DNA of 64,000 bases from Phialocephala subalpina (lineage: Eukaryota > Ascomycota > Leotiomycetes > Helotiales > Mollisiaceae). This document shows positions 44,440-57,669 of the stretch, one piece after another. Below the pieces are notes generated by a model, which was not told where the DNA came from, made no database searches, and saw nothing but the letters and a program-made list of their open reading frames with translations. The stretch covers positions 517,139 to 581,138 of the forward strand of contig FJOG01000033.1 in assembly GCA_900073065.1 (NCBI GenBank). The letters run 5' to 3'. The position numbers and the translations under genes were made by a program. The stretch's first letter is position 1. Each line of letters begins with the position of its first letter.

Positions 44440-46237
44440 CTATTCGTTTTCTTTTACACTCTTTAACGCCACATCGGAGCCCTTTTCCAAGTCCAACGTC
44501 TCTATTCCTGTACCTTGTTCTTCCTTCTCTCTCCTCAAAATGGCCCAACTCCACATCGGCAGCTCTTGCACCTCCTTCACCGACACATCAACCACCTTAT
44601 CCTTTCCATTCTTCGACCTTGAGCTTTCCGCGATACTGGTTCTCTTCTCTTTCTCCGACGAAGTCGGCAGCTCGCACATCACCGAAGCATCCAACTCACA
44701 CTTACAAAGCGTGTGGTCCAACTCCGGCCTCGGCGCTTCGCAGTTCTGTAACTCGGCTGGAATTTCTCCTTTCAGCTCATACATCCGTATCAGCTGAAGT
44801 TGATGAAGGAGCATGCACTCTGGATCATGGTCGAGCTCATGAAGTTGTGCTGACTCTCCAGGTAGTTCAGCTTTGCCACCACTGTGGCTGAAGTCAGATT
44901 CACTGCCTTTCCATTCTCCGATGCTTTCTGGTCGAGGAGCGTTGGGAATTGCTCGCTTCCGGCGTGAGAGGAGCCAAGCAACGATGGCAGCGACGATCAA
45001 GAAACCAACACTTGCTCCTATCGAGGCTCCGATCGTGATCTTCTTGTTGTTGGTGTCTTTCTCTTGACGTTGAATGGGAGCAGTTGTGTTGGTCGTTGTA
45101 TTTGGAGGAGTTGCCGCCTTCACGACGGTGTATGGCGCGAAGCTCCAATCCGTCATTATCGACTGGATCATCTGTCCGCCTGAGATGTAGAACACGGAAG
45201 CGGTTTGTTTTGTTGCGTTCACTGAGGTAACAGCTGCCACCGGGGCATTTGATGTGTCTGCCAGCGGCAATATTGAATTTTCCGTGAGAGGTTGAGCTTG
45301 CCAGGTCTGTCCTCCGTCTCGCGACCATATCCATTGAAATTGCCTTAGATTGTCAATGTAGAATAACATTGGCCATTGATTGTATACGATGGTCGAGAAT
45401 GTACCATTTTCAGCATTCCAATTTGGCAGATAGTCGATAGTAGGAGCTGTCGTCGTTCAGAAGATTTCCGCAGAGTGATCAATCAACACGTACCTTGACT
45501 CCAAGTCTGTGTATCATTGATATATGTCGAGCGGTTGTTCACAAAAGGTATAATCTTATCATTGGATGCTTGGTATATAGTTTGTTGCGCCGGAACGGTG
45601 TCGTTGGGACTCTGAACAAATGTCGTTGCCAGGGCAGATGAGTTCGCGACTGTGACATTGTTCACGAGAGTTCCATCGGCCCAGTACGTGACGAGACCTT
45701 TTGTTGTGTTGGAATAACTCAGCTGTCGGACCGAGCCTTGAGTGTCTTCGTAAGTCACGCGATATCCAAAGTCGGCGGATAGTAAGGATGATGATAGTCC
45801 TGTTCCCGATCTGACTGGAACTGTAACCTTAGTGGAAATGATAAGCGCTCCGTAATTGGAGCATTCGCCTGAGCTGTATCTGCACTTGAACAACTGCTGG
45901 GCGATACTGTTGTTGGCGATCTGATAGAATATCGCCCCCTAATTGGCGTGAGTACCTACAGAAGGGACACAAGGGCGAAACATACGTATACAGTATTTGG
46001 ATTGCTATATCCACTCACGGCGACTGACGTCCCATTCTTTGGCGGGTAGGTAGGAGCAAATGATTTCATGTCACTGAAACCTTGCTGCCCGTAAACATTG
46101 TATGAAAAATTCCCAGAAAGGGTATTCAGCGATATAATAGTAGGACCTGTGCTAGAATAGAAAGCACCAATAGATTGGGCACGCGAAAGTGACGAAAGGA
46201 TGCAAGTGGCAAATGACAACAAAAGTTTGGGACGCAT
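44440..46237 (-). CDS. Type I membrane protein with lectin-like ectodomain
   Basis: Three exons (45986-46237, 45494-45938, 44440-45446; both introns 47 bp) give 567 residues. A signal peptide (MRPKLLLSFATCILSSLSRAQ) is followed by a 340-residue ectodomain with many N-glycosylation sites and W/Y-rich strands (FQWIWSRDGGQTW, NQWPMLFYIDNLR). This is a beta-propeller-like layout seen in fungal fucose-lectin-type proteins. One span (about 364-388, IGASIGASVGFLIVAAIVAWLL) is flanked by RRKR. The cytosolic tail (about 180 residues) contains repeated E-L motifs (ELDHD, ELKGE, ELQNC, ELDHT, ELDAS). The family is common in ascomycetes but uncharacterised. All junctions are in frame. Confidence 0.72.
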
Positions 46238-48853
46238 GATGACCGTCGAAGAAGGTAGACAGAAACCTCGTTGACAAAGCGGAACATTGAAGGCTTTCTC
46301 GAGACTTATTGTACTCAGAGAGTGTGATCAAGATCCACAGAGAGGGTGTGACAGCTGCTCGAAAAAGAATCAGATATCGCTAAGCACTGCAGAATGTTCC
46401 ACACATCTCCCCTTCAAATGCACTTCATATCGTTGGAGGAGTAATAGCCCCCACCAATTCGGGCCCAAATAGTGGAGATCTCATTCAGCACGGTTCCTAA
46501 TTTGGAGAAGCTGAAGTGACTTGAGGCCTCCATTTGCTCCACGCAACTTCTTGCAGTCTCTTGGAGATTCTAAATAGCAAAACAAAAGCACAACCCCTTG
46601 GCAATCTTCGGTCCTTCCATTATTCCGATAGGGTTTGGCGAACGATTCGGGTAGGTGAGAAGGGGCTTAGTCAATCTGTATGCGGATGCGGTGAATAATC
46701 GCATTGCATAAGGTGGGTCGGAGAATTTCCGCACGTGCGCCTCATTGACTTGATTCTATTGTGAGCACAATAGGCGCGGATCTTGCTGCATTGGCCATTC
46801 AGGTTCTCTCAAGTACCCAAGCCACAGTTTGAGGGGTATTTTAACGACCCCAATCCAATAGTCAGTCTTATTCTGCGCAGAGTGCTAGCTGAGGTCGCAC
46901 CCCTTCAACATCCCTGCAAATTATCAGATCTGACCCCTCAAGGAAATTGAAGCAACCAACTGGAACGTGTTGTCGGACATTCGAGATCTGTACTGTTTGC
47001 TGGAACCCAGCAGAACAATTCTAGCATTTGGCCCCATGCACTGGAAGAGTAAGTCCGAGACAAGTTGAGCAGAGTTGGAACTAGCCGGAGCCATTGATCC
47101 ATTGGCTGTTGGGACAGGCAGTCAAGAAAATGTGCTTGGCGTGGCTTCAAAGTTCTGCCCACGCGCAAGATTTTCGGTCGCAATGGTAACAACGGTCATC
47201 GGCAGGGCCGGTGATCCTGTACTGGTGAATCTCGTTAATCCCTTTCTGTCGTTGAATGGTCCTGAATCAATCTTCTTGGAAACGGAGAGGAATTCGATGG
47301 CGGGACAGACGTGACTAATGCTCCGAGCTGCATGTTGTTGTCGACGATGGAAAAGGCTCTGCGAGCCGTTCTTTGGAGGCAATGGTATGGTGATCTGTTC
47401 CAGCTGAAAACTTCCAAGGACAGCCCTCATGCTTTTATGCTTCTTCTGATGTCCAGGGAATATCCATCAGAACAATACTGCCAAAGCCTGAGACTCTTCG
47501 ATCGAAATGTTGCTGGACTTAATTTCTTCCCTGCAAGCGTTGGAACTTGTTTTCAAACCTCGAAACCACAAGCAAACACACATTTGAAGACATGATGAAG
47601 ATGAGAGCCCACACGGATGACAATCTCCACCTCCAAATGGAGTGAGTACGATCGTTTGCGATGAGTATTGGGCGAGCTTGGGCGTTGATTCATCTTTCAA
47701 ACTGACGTTCGTCGACGAGCTTGAGGACGTGCGTCCACTATATAACTGCTGCCCAAGACCCGCCAGGGGTCCCGTCAGAACTAGGTTCTAGCAATGTGTC
47801 GGCCGCTGGTCAATCTTGATCTGCGTGTGGGTAGGTACTAGCCTATCTTCAATCAATAGATTCAAACTCATGCTAAACTCAACCCTAGAATCGGCAAGCT
47901 AGGGACCCAAGAGTACGGCACTCAATCTCACCCATGTAAGCCATGGATCCGAAAGATTGGTCGATTGTTTGCATAGCTGCGGGTAAAGTGCCCGACGCTT
48001 TGTCGTACAGATGCAATCGAACCATCGTGGTGGTACCGCGGTCGCTTATGAAGTTTTGGAAGTGGACAAGTTCAGGGGTAAGAACTCAGGACGTGGCATG
48101 CCGAGGAATCAGTGATCAACCAAGGAGCACCCTCAGCTACAGGCTCCACATTGGATTCGGACCATCAGGAGAGAGGAAGTGGAGTCGACAGTCCTGAAAT
48201 TGCGAGAAGAGGAGGTTGTGAAGGTTGAATGAAAGTATGAGCGAGGATGCACAAATGGTGACAATTCGTGTCGAAAGTGATGAAGTCGTCCTAGTCTTCA
48301 AGGTGTGCTCATGGTCGTTCATTCGAGAGAGCATGGGGTTCTGTGTCCAGACATATCGCCAGACATTGCGACGAGGCAGAAGCTGAACGCGCGTGACGGT
48401 TTGTCGGCCGCCGTTATCGTCGCGCAATGCAGGGGGCTTATTCAGCAATGAAATGGAGTTCAGTCAAAATACGGGGTCCATGACCCCTACAGAATCGTTC
48501 CAGAACTACATATGTGAAGTCGAAGAGTGCTCAAGTTCAATGGACATCGAACACCCCAGTCAAACACCTGCTCTTGGCAACTTGGTTGCGGTGGCTCAGT
48601 CTCTATTCGGCTCCGTGATATCATTCCAGAGACCTCTATTCGTGAGTTCAACGAAGATTATAACCGATGTTGGGTTTTGGGGGCTGGTAGAAAGGTACGT
48701 GCTTTAATACGGACGTATGTGGTGCTTAGGTTCGATTGTCCTGCCAGGCACGTGACTCACATGTGTCACAAGTAGTTACCTGGGTCCATCTGAAGGTCCC
48801 GCCAAACCAAGGATTTCAGCTCAGGAGCTCAGTGGGAAAAAGCGTATAAAGTT
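46238..48853. other. 2.6 kb without a supported gene
   Basis: Several short frames on both strands overlap without family resemblance. A hydrophobic stretch on the minus strand near 47560-47620 could be a remnant of a membrane protein, but I cannot connect it to anything. No RNA gene or clear repeat seen. Confidence 0.4.
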
Positions 48854-50853
48854 TCATGCCCCAACCTCTCTCACCTGCTGGGTACCCACACCCTCCTCGA
48901 CATGCTCAACATACTTCCCCTTCAATGCCTCAAACTCTCTTTCAGCACGCCAGGAAAGATGACTCTCCCCAGCAAACAAAAGATCCAAGTCCTCGAGATG
49001 GCGGTTCGCTGTCTCTATATAGAAAAGATAGGTCGGAATCAGCATCGCAAGGTTGATCAGGGCAAACAGAATAAAGACCCCTGTTTGTCAAGATCTCGGA
49101 GTCAGCTAACTTCTTTTGTGTTTCAAGAACAGATATTCATGCCTTGAGAGTGTATACGGAGCAACGCACTCCAGAGACAACACGAAAGAGGGAATAATTC
49201 TCTGAGAAATTAATGCTTACAGAATCCAATCGCGTTAATCAGATACGGGACGATCTCGTTGATGACCCCACCTGCGATTGAGAAAGCAACAGTGGCAAGA
49301 GCGACTCCTTTGGCTCGACTTGCGAGAGGGAAGATTTCAGTAGGATATACCCAGCATGTGGTCAGCCAGGTACTTCCATACATGAAGGTGTATAGGTAGA
49401 GGACAGCTGCGACTCCTCCGCCAAGGCGATTTGCTTCAGCTGTCTGTCCCTTTGCTGACTTCGAAACGACTTCGTGCGCCAGAATCCCTCCCACACCGAA
49501 GAGAGTTTAGCTTGGCATTTGATCATGGAGAATCTCACTCACATCAAGATAATACCCATCATCGTGGAACCAGCCAACATCAGCTTCCGCCTCCCAAACC
49601 TATCCGCGAGATAGATAGCGAGAGCTAGACTCGCTGTATAGCTGATGTAGTTCCCACCCGCCAACAACGCCGGCTTGTCGCCACCATACCCGGCCAACGT
49701 GAACATCTCCGGCGCATATGTAGCAATGAAGTCAATTCCCGTCAACTTCTGCATGACCTGAACACCAGCACCAAGAATGACTCTTCGTCTCGTGTGAAGT
49801 CTGTCTTTCGTGAACAGCATCGAATAAAAGCTGTGCGATGTGCTCGATGCTTCAAGTCGGATGGCGTCCTCGATCTCGAGCATCTCTTGTTCGATTTTGA
49901 TGTCTGCGGGATCGAGTCGACATTGCATCAATACTTGACGCGCATCGTCGTGTTTCTCGATCTTGGTGAGGTGCCGGGGAGATTCGGGGTAGAAGGGCAC
50001 AGCGACGAGGAGGACTAGAAGGAAGAAAGCTTGGAAGCCGAGAGGGAAACGCCATGCGAAAGGCGCGCTTTGCGTTTTGAGACAGCCGTACTCCATCCAA
50101 TACACACTACGATGTTAGCATGATCTTGTTGGGGAGGGGTTTGAGAGTACATTGTTGAACCAGTGAGCGCCAGAGTGAACTCAACAGCTACGAACGCCCC
50201 TCTGAGGTGCGGGTCCGCGAGCTCAGAAGTCCAGATAGGGACAACGGTGTTGAGATGCCCACACCCAATGCCTCCAATAATTCGTGCGAAAGCCATCCAG
50301 GTGAAGTTTTGTGCTGAGGCCTGCAAAGCCGCCCCGAGTATCCCCCACAGACATCCGAGCTCGATTGTCTTCAGTCGTCCGATACGGTCGGCATAGTGGC
50401 CAACACAGATTGCTCCTGTGGTAGTGTTAAAGACCGTCAAGACGTGGAGCAATGGACGGCATCTTACCGATAGCAAAGCCTCCAAACCACAAGCTCACAA
50501 GCCCACCAATGGCAGCGGAGTCTCGATCAGATCCAGACGCTGCACCCATCAAGGTGAGATAGTCCTCGTTGGTGTTGACTAGACTCATAACGCTTGCATC
50601 ATAACCAAAGAACATGATAGCACATCCTGCTAAGGACAGAATGGCATACATCATTGGTTTTCCTGTGAGCTTTAAGCATCTTGTTGGTGAGTATCCTCCT
50701 GGTATGTATCTCGAGAAAGTAGATTCCTCTGTCAGGCGTATTAGCTTGATGCTCACTGAAGCAGATGTTTGATGCATGCTTACTTTGATAAATGTTCACT
50801 GCAGGTCTCTGCACTGTTTCCAGTTGCTCTGCTTCAAGCTTCAAATCAGCCAT
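48854..50853 (-). CDS. MFS sugar transporter (SP family)
   Basis: Six exons (50784-50853, 50468-50728, 50151-50415, 49556-50106, 49221-49487, 48854-49080) sum to 546 residues, the usual size. Family marks in order are FFGYDASVMSLV (TM1), GHYADRIGRLKT (GRR-type loop 2-3), RIIGGIGCGHLNTVVPIWTSE, PESPRHL after TM6, QKLTGIDFIATYAPEMF (TM7), DRFGRRKLML (loop 8-9) and TCWVYPTEIFPLASRAKG. It is a proton symporter or facilitator of hexose-type sugars at the plasma membrane. Intron 4 (49488-49555) uses GTATTA and is the least certain. An alternative GTGAGT donor a few codons on breaks the frame. Otherwise intact. Confidence 0.88.
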
Positions 50854-51446
50854 GATATTGTTGGTAGAGCATTCAAGCTTTGATTCGGATTTCAGATTGG
50901 GCTGGTGGAGGTAAATTGATGCTGGCTTAGTATTGTGGTAATGCAGAGTACCAAGACAATCCAAAAGCTTCGATTGAAAATAGAAAGAAGCTTCTTATTA
51001 CCAGAACATCCCGTCAAACCCCGTAAGGACGGCGTTGAACAGTGGGATGTGTGATGCAACAATGGCAAGGCGGGGAGCGGGGCACCGTGGGGCTAGGTTG
51101 GGGAAGATAAAAGGGGGAAATGATCAACAAACGGTAGCACGATGGCCTCGGGACATTGAACAGCGAGCACTCCGAACGGAAGGTATAGCGAGTGCTTTGT
51201 AAATTCCCGAGAAAAGATAGAGGCGGAAAGGATCGGATTCAATTATCGGATGCATTCTGCTATCTAGAGGAGCACATGTTGGATGGCTTGATGGTTGGAC
51301 TCTAGGACGGAGAGAGCTTTCTCTGCCAGGTGCCAAAGTTGCCAAAGACCAGAGATGAAGACTGACAGCAAACCAAGTTCTTCATTGCATGCTTGACGTC
51401 CATTGAGATACTATCTGGGGAATAGATTACACGAGAGCGCTGGCCT
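50854..51446. other. Promoter side of the sugar transporter
   Basis: No gene. About 600 bp of ordinary sequence upstream of the transporter start. Confidence 0.5.
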
Positions 51447-52228
51447 CTAGTTGGATTGAAGAACAGACAGCGCACGAAACACTCTGGGGGTTCCAGCCTG
51501 GAGAAACTCGACTCCAAGATGTAGACCAAGAAAATGAGTCGCATCCCTCTGTCTTTGGAACAATGTGATGGTCCGTCTTTCCGTGTTGATTTGCAGAGCC
51601 TCTTCCAATTCCTCCCGTCTGATATATTGTCCCCAGGTTCGAGGCGAACGGTCTGTTCCTAGAGGGTCGAGGAGATCTGCAAGCGTCGTATTTGGGTCGT
51701 ACATTCTTGCATACCGTAGGACGAGGGTGGAGAACGAGATTCTAGGATGGAGCAAGGTCAGCGATGTCTGCCAATCAATCCGATAGCCCTTTGAGACAAA
51801 TGTCTCTCCCTAGAGCTTTGTCTCGCAGCGAAGCAACTTTGCCGGTCCCACAACGCATCAGCATCTCTATTCCGAGATACGGTATCTTTCCGGTAGGTAC
51901 AAAGTCCACGGCGTATGTGATTGAAAGTCTCTTTGACCTCTGCGAAGCCGCAGATCTTGTGTGTGTTCGAATCTCGATGTCCGAGCCCGACCCCAAGCTT
52001 AACCACAGCACCCAGTATATCCTCCAAGACACAGCCCCATCGGCATGTTTGCGGCATTGAGGATAATTCGGGAAGGATTGGGGTAGAGATTGCGTGGCAG
52101 ACATGCAGCTTCGAGTAGGTGGAGGTCAATGTGCGGTATGGAGGAGGTTGAAGAGAGATGTCGCCATGGGAGATCTCCACATCGCATCGCGCTTCCTCCA
52201 ATTTCGGCAATGTCCCGACCTCATTCAA
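51447..52228 (-). pseudogene. Degenerate hypothetical protein
   Basis: Two consecutive frames appear to be one protein interrupted by a 1-bp shift near 51775. The first holds ITYAVDFVPTGKIPYLGIEML then RCGTGKVASLR. The second continues DWQTSLTLLHPRISFSTLVLR, then YDPNTTLADLLDPLGTD, TWGQYIRREELEEAL and FLGLHLGVEFLQAGTP. The composition looks like real coding sequence. I do not recognise the family. No good ATG precedes the first frame. Confidence 0.35.
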
Positions 52229-53169
52229 CCTCTCAACTACCCAAAACCTTCAGTTCAGACCACCGACAATGTCGCAACCAATGTATGGATGGGTCCGCTA
52301 GTTACGGATGATCCTATTCTGAAGGTATCATCGGGGTCAATTCGGTGCAAGAGCATCTAGCATCGAGGCCACCACCGAGTCATCGACTAGAAGAATCGTC
52401 TGCGAAATCTTGCATTTTGTATTGCACAAGTGTGCAAAGCTGGCTGTCATATTCCCGACTTGAGAAAAGTGTCGAAAAAGCTTTAATTGCTTTGTTTGGT
52501 CTTGCGTTTTTCGTTACATGGCCCGCTGTTTTGCTGTGGATACTTTCTTGTCCGACATCGTTGCATATGCGCATAAAATGCTCGCAGATCAAAGGAAACA
52601 GAGTTCATAATGTTGGCAATATTTGCAGCAGAAATATCATGGATTTATGGGTCAGCAACCAATATATCAGATGCCTACCATCCGAGGTTTTGTATGATTC
52701 GATCGTTTGGCTCAGAACGCCACTGAAACCACATCCGCGACCCCGCGAACCTCAGCTGCAAAAAAGGTTGCCACCTCAGAACTGGTGAATCCCAGATCAC
52801 GACATTCTCGCATTCACCATCTCATGCTCGATATTACGTTCTTGCGGGAGTTGAGCTCTCTAACTCTGTCTATCCGCTTTTGACAGTGCGCAAGCAAATC
52901 AACTTTACGGTAACACCAGCGAAGCCTTACGCGTCAGCATCGAGCGCAGTATTGAGTCGCATACTCGAAGTCAGAAGAAAAGGTGAGCCAACGATTATCT
53001 CGTCATTTCATCATTGTCCCAGCTAGTTTTAGCAGATATCTGATTCACGGGGCGAACTTGTCCTGTGTATCGTCTCCGCAAGTATCTAACGAGTAGCAGG
53101 CCTTCCTGGCCACGAGCGAGCATCTGAAACGCATCAGATCACCTTCGAGCATCCTCTTCAAGCATTATA
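52229..53169. other. Gene-free stretch
   Basis: No supported gene on either strand and no clear repeat. The last 70 bp would be the leader of the microprotein at 53170. Confidence 0.45.
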
Positions 53170-53289
53170 ATGGCCGACACTCTTCCCATTGTCCTTGGCG
53201 TCTTCGTCCTGCTCATTTTCCTCATCGGAGTCGCGTCCCTCATCAACATGGTCAACAAGAAAGAAGGACGGATTCCTTCAGCGGTCTAG
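53170..53289 (+). CDS. 39-residue single-span membrane microprotein
   Basis: The ATG in good context (ATAATGGCC) opens 39 codons: MADTLPIV, a 20-residue hydrophobic span (LGVFVLLIFLIGVASLINMV), then a basic/polar tail NKKEGRIPSAV and TAG. The positive charges after the span suggest N-out or tail-in topology. The size is like Ost4 or small respiratory subunits, but I see no match to those. A similar 39-codon frame exists at 13616-13735. Confidence 0.4.
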   Translation: MADTLPIVLGVFVLLIFLIGVASLINMVNKKEGRIPSAV

Positions 53290-53845
53290 CATCACCTGAT
53301 ATCATCAAGAGCGACACCGGTGGCAGCCGGTCTGTCACTGGATGTCGAGATGTCATGAAGTCGTGTGTCAGCGTGCGGCCTTCGCGATATCATATCAACG
53401 ACACTGTCTAGATATATTGCGTCGCGACAGTACTATACATGTCAGGCGCAACGTCTAACCAGCACACGATAACCTGTGCTCTCTGATCCATCACGATGAT
53501 TCCTTTCACTTCTTCCTCGCCACCTTTGTATGAATCACGACTTTTGAAATTTGGGAGCCATTCTCTACTGAGACGACTTGACTTTGCGGAGTTATGAGAC
53601 TTTCACTGGCGTTCATTGGAATTGGGAGGATTTCGGTATGGAGGGGCGGAAGCGGTCTTTTCACGTTGATATTGTGGAGTCACGGCAGGAAGGTAGGCGC
53701 AGGTTGGCATAATCAGGGAATCCTCTCGCGACATAGACATGTCAGAAAAAGAAAGCATTTCATTCACCCATCAACACTGTTCTCATACCATTCTCTTCCT
53801 CAAATATCGGTACGTTTTCCGGACATTCAAACCTCCTCCCACCTC

Positions 53846-55368
53846 TCAATCCATAACATCATCCCTCAACCCAAACATCTTCTCCAAAACCTCCTTTGTA
53901 TCCTTCCTAATAGCATCATGATACATCGCATTCGTCACAAAACTGCTTAACGCACCCTACACCCTCCAACGTCTCCTGCACAAACTTAAAATCGACATAA
54001 GCATCATCCACAAAGCTGGCAACATACAACGGCACCTTGTTTCTCTTCAATTGTTCTTCGTCGTAAAGTTTGGGCCAGTTCTCGAATGTTGCGAGGAGGT
54101 GGGCGACGTCTTTGAGTTGCTGAAGTTCGGGACAGACGTCGAACATGAATGGAAAGACCATTCCACCAGGCAAGTAGAGCGGCTGGTCCTTGGAAGCTGT
54201 CTTATTGCCTAAGGAAAATTCTGGAAAGGAAGAGCTCATACGCTCAGCTGCCCAATTCGAAGACTTTCCATCGCAGTAAATTGCTTCTCGAAGTATTGCA
54301 TAGATGGCATTATCATCGAAGTTGGTCGACCCTTCGAAGCTCGAGAGCGAAGGTCTCGTGATGAATCCGAAGTGTTCCAGTTCAGATGACATCTTGAGAA
54401 CGAGATCGTGGACACTTTGGATTCCTCCTTTGGAACCGAAATTCATGCCCAAGAGGAGGAATCGCTTCCCGGTCATGACTCCACCAGATGGCATTGGTAA
54501 ACCTCCTTTTGAGTCGAAGTGCTCTACCAGTTTGTACACTCTCTTCACGTCCATGGGAAATTTGGTGTAGTATGCCTTGTTGCGTTTCTTGGCTTGGATG
54601 AAGAGTTTGGAATAGACTTCATCCACACTCTTCCCAATCGGCGGAACACCACCTGAAACAAAAGCATCTTGCACACCTTCAGGGTGGAAAGACAGATAAG
54701 TAAATGCACAAAACCCTCCAAAACTTTGTCCATAAATCGTCCATCTCTTCAACTCTTCCGGATACTCAGCAGTCAAAACCTTGCGAATCGCTTCGGCATC
54801 CCTCACAATACTATCAGCCCTAAACAACTTCAGGTAATCAGCCTGTTGTTGCACATCTCCTTGAAGCGCAAGAGTTGCTGCAGTAACAGGAGTGCTGAGT
54901 CCAGTTCCTCGTTGATCCACGTGTAGGACCTGGTAGCCGTGGTCCAGGAAAATGTGAGTGCATGCTTGGGATTGTGGGGTTGGACAGGCCCCTCCGGGGC
55001 CGCCTTGGAGCCAGAGTAGCCACGGCTTTTGCGAGGCTTTGATTGATTCGGGGGAAGAGAGGGGATGGATGGGAAGTGAGTATCTTGTGGCGCTGCGTGC
55101 GAAGATGCGGATGGTTCTGTGGGAGGGGCTTGAGTGATCGAGAGGGACGTCGAAGAAGAGTTCCTCGATCAGAATCTTGCCTAAATATGAATATCAGCGA
55201 ATCGTCCGCTCGGAATTGCGGCAATACTTGATGCATGAATAGAAGGATGTCTTCAGCGAAAAGTCGACGAAACGAGGAGCAGGACTTCACGGAACAGAAC
55301 TTCAATTTACCTGGGACAGGATAAGCATGCCGACTGACGAGCTTCGCTTGACCGCTAGTGTCTGCCAT
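53846..55368 (-). pseudogene. Prolyl-iminopeptidase-type alpha/beta hydrolase (S33) with a C-terminal frameshift
   Basis: Exon 1 (55311-55368) and a long exon 2 (from 55179; intron 131 bp) encode ELFFDVPLDH, the oxyanion loop QGGPGGACP, VDQRGTGLSTP, the nucleophile elbow GQSFGGFC and a conserved Asp region (VASFVDDAYVDF). Near 53939-53942 an A4/T4 run carries one base too many for the family. The frame then ends CDECDVS, while the shifted frame reads VTNAMYHDAIRKDT and GLRDDVMD and stops at 53846. The lost stretch contains the catalytic His (YHDA). Intact homologs release N-terminal proline or related residues from peptides. A single-base sequencing error would restore it. Confidence 0.8.
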
Positions 55369-57669
55369 ATCTAATACCAAACGAAAATTAAGAGTTGGTA
55401 TCCAGAATGCAAAGTTGCAAGAAGCTGGAAATAAAAGAACTTGTGCTGAAAGTGAACCCAACTCCGCACGGAATACTGCCCGAGCTGACACTCCGAAACA
55501 TGATATGAACATGCATGGTTCTCATCAATATTGGTGAGAGATATCGATATCAATCCTCATATAGCAAGGGATTTACTCCAGTCTCACAACCTGAGTCAGA
55601 TCTTGCATAGATCGTAGAAGCTGCAGCAAAAAGTCAAGCAAAACTGAACTCTGATCGATCGCGAACTCCGTTGGATTGACGAATGGTAGCCCCTCGGTCT
55701 AGTTCGCACAACCAGACCAGAGATTACGATGCCTTGATCCAAAAGCGATACTACTTTGGAGCAGACAGCCAGCCTTCCGCACTTGTAGACGTCGAGGAAG
55801 GCCGATCGTTGTTGTTACAGACACACATGATCGGAGTTCGGAACAGGTCCTCAATTTCCTGCAACGTCGTCGCGTCACGAGTATTCGCAACAACAGCCAA
55901 CACGACAACGAGTGGATTTCCGATAGCGGTGGGGTATACGGCCTCGAAAATGGATTCTAATACAACTTTACCATGCGATTCTACTTTCGTTTACGGAGCC
56001 AACCTCGTACAAAGTAATGATTTTGCAATTCTCGAACTTTTCTCCCGATTCTAATATTTTTCTCTTTAAGTCCTACTATTTGATTCCTACAGAATGGAGC
56101 CTATTCCTCACCAAAAAGTTTCCCCGAACTGCGAGGTAGGGGGCAAGCCCCTATGCCTGCGGCAGGCCTGGGTATCTTCAGGGTAAGGGTACGGGTTATG
56201 TGCAGATGACGGAGAGGGGAGGACAGGACTTTGAGCAAGGTGAGACGCATCTAAAGTACCCAAGCCAAGCTGATTATCTCCCCATCTACCTCAATCCGCT
56301 ATACACTAGAAGGCTGTTTTGAAGAAACGGCGGACCGCCAATCTGGACATTTTCGAAGACCTGGTTATTGTTTAACAATTATCCGTACATCGCTTCTGGG
56401 CATATAATATGTTTGGAACAGCCGATTGGTTTCGGTTCGTGCCGAGGAACTCCGGACATTGAGTGTGCGAATTAGGCTGTGGGGTCGGTGAATTGGGGTT
56501 CATGATCCTTCGCTAGGGTGGTGATGTGCCCCGCATGTTGAAAGCCGCAGCGAGAACTGAGTGGTTCGTGATAAAGGACCAAGGACTGAGACGGAGAGAG
56601 AGGAAGTCAACCGGTGAGGAAAGGTGGAGGTGTCACGCGATGCAGAGAGTTTCTTATCTCCCTTGTGTGTGTGTCGTTCTTTTGTGTTTTTAACTTTGTG
56701 CTGTTTCTGTTTAGTAACTGGTTTTGTGTCTTGTTGCGATTTGGCAATCTAATTAATGTAATCCCCAAGGAACTTCTTTTCCGAGGATAACAAGCTTTTC
56801 GATCAAGCGGCAGTGCTGCTAACACTTAGATTAAGAACATATGGAGGAGAGGTTGGTCAGTAACCTATCTCACTTTAAAAGCGTAATGGTTGCACACTTG
56901 ATCTCAGAAGGATTGTAAGAAAAGCAACAATGGCGCAAACTTTTGAAGGTGTCTGCAGAGTCGCAGACGCCTCCGGAAAGATCCGCCCAGTCGATGTTCT
57001 CAGCTTTCAGTACGAAAAGCCATTAACTTTTGAGATACAGTCAGCTCCAGTCTGAATATGAGAACAAATCGTGATCTGAAAGTTTTTCCCCACCGCGCTT
57101 TCCGCTTTGTGGCTTTATATTCATGCTGTGCATTTTCAGTTCCTCAATGGCATGGGGAAGACAGACGCACTGGCATATGAACTCGGTATCTTGCATGCGC
57201 ATCTGTATCTTAGATGAAAGCCAATTATACCGCAGCAGAATGAGTTTTCAGGCTATTGATCCAGCGAGGCTTTATGCAAGACTATGAGTTTCAAATCTCA
57301 CTTCACTCGAGTGATTTTGAATGGGGCTTCTCGGGATTCCTTTGACTGGAATGCTCGGCGTTTCCAGCGGGAAGTTGCGCCCATATAATGTTTAGATTTC
57401 GTAGTAACTATCATTCCCTCTTCCATAACTCTTATAAAGCATGTCAACTTTACACTTTGGTTTACTAGAGTATCAGTGCTTTTGAACTCAATCTCCCTTC
57501 TATTTTCAACGATCTCCAAACGAATTATGCTTGCGTCAACTATTAAATATGGTGCTTTAGCATTTGGATTACTATCAAGAACGCCTACGTTAGTACCAGC
57601 AAAAATAACTTTGGCCTTTTTATTTGCTAGAGACAAACTCAACGACAAAGGCGACCGTACTAGATAGCA
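55369..57669. other. Long stretch with only one small frame
   Basis: A 123-codon ATG frame at 55683-56054 has no recognisable family. The rest, including a GCCTGCGGCAGGC palindrome at about 56156 and AT-rich stretches near 57050 and 57500, holds no gene that I can support. Confidence 0.4.
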
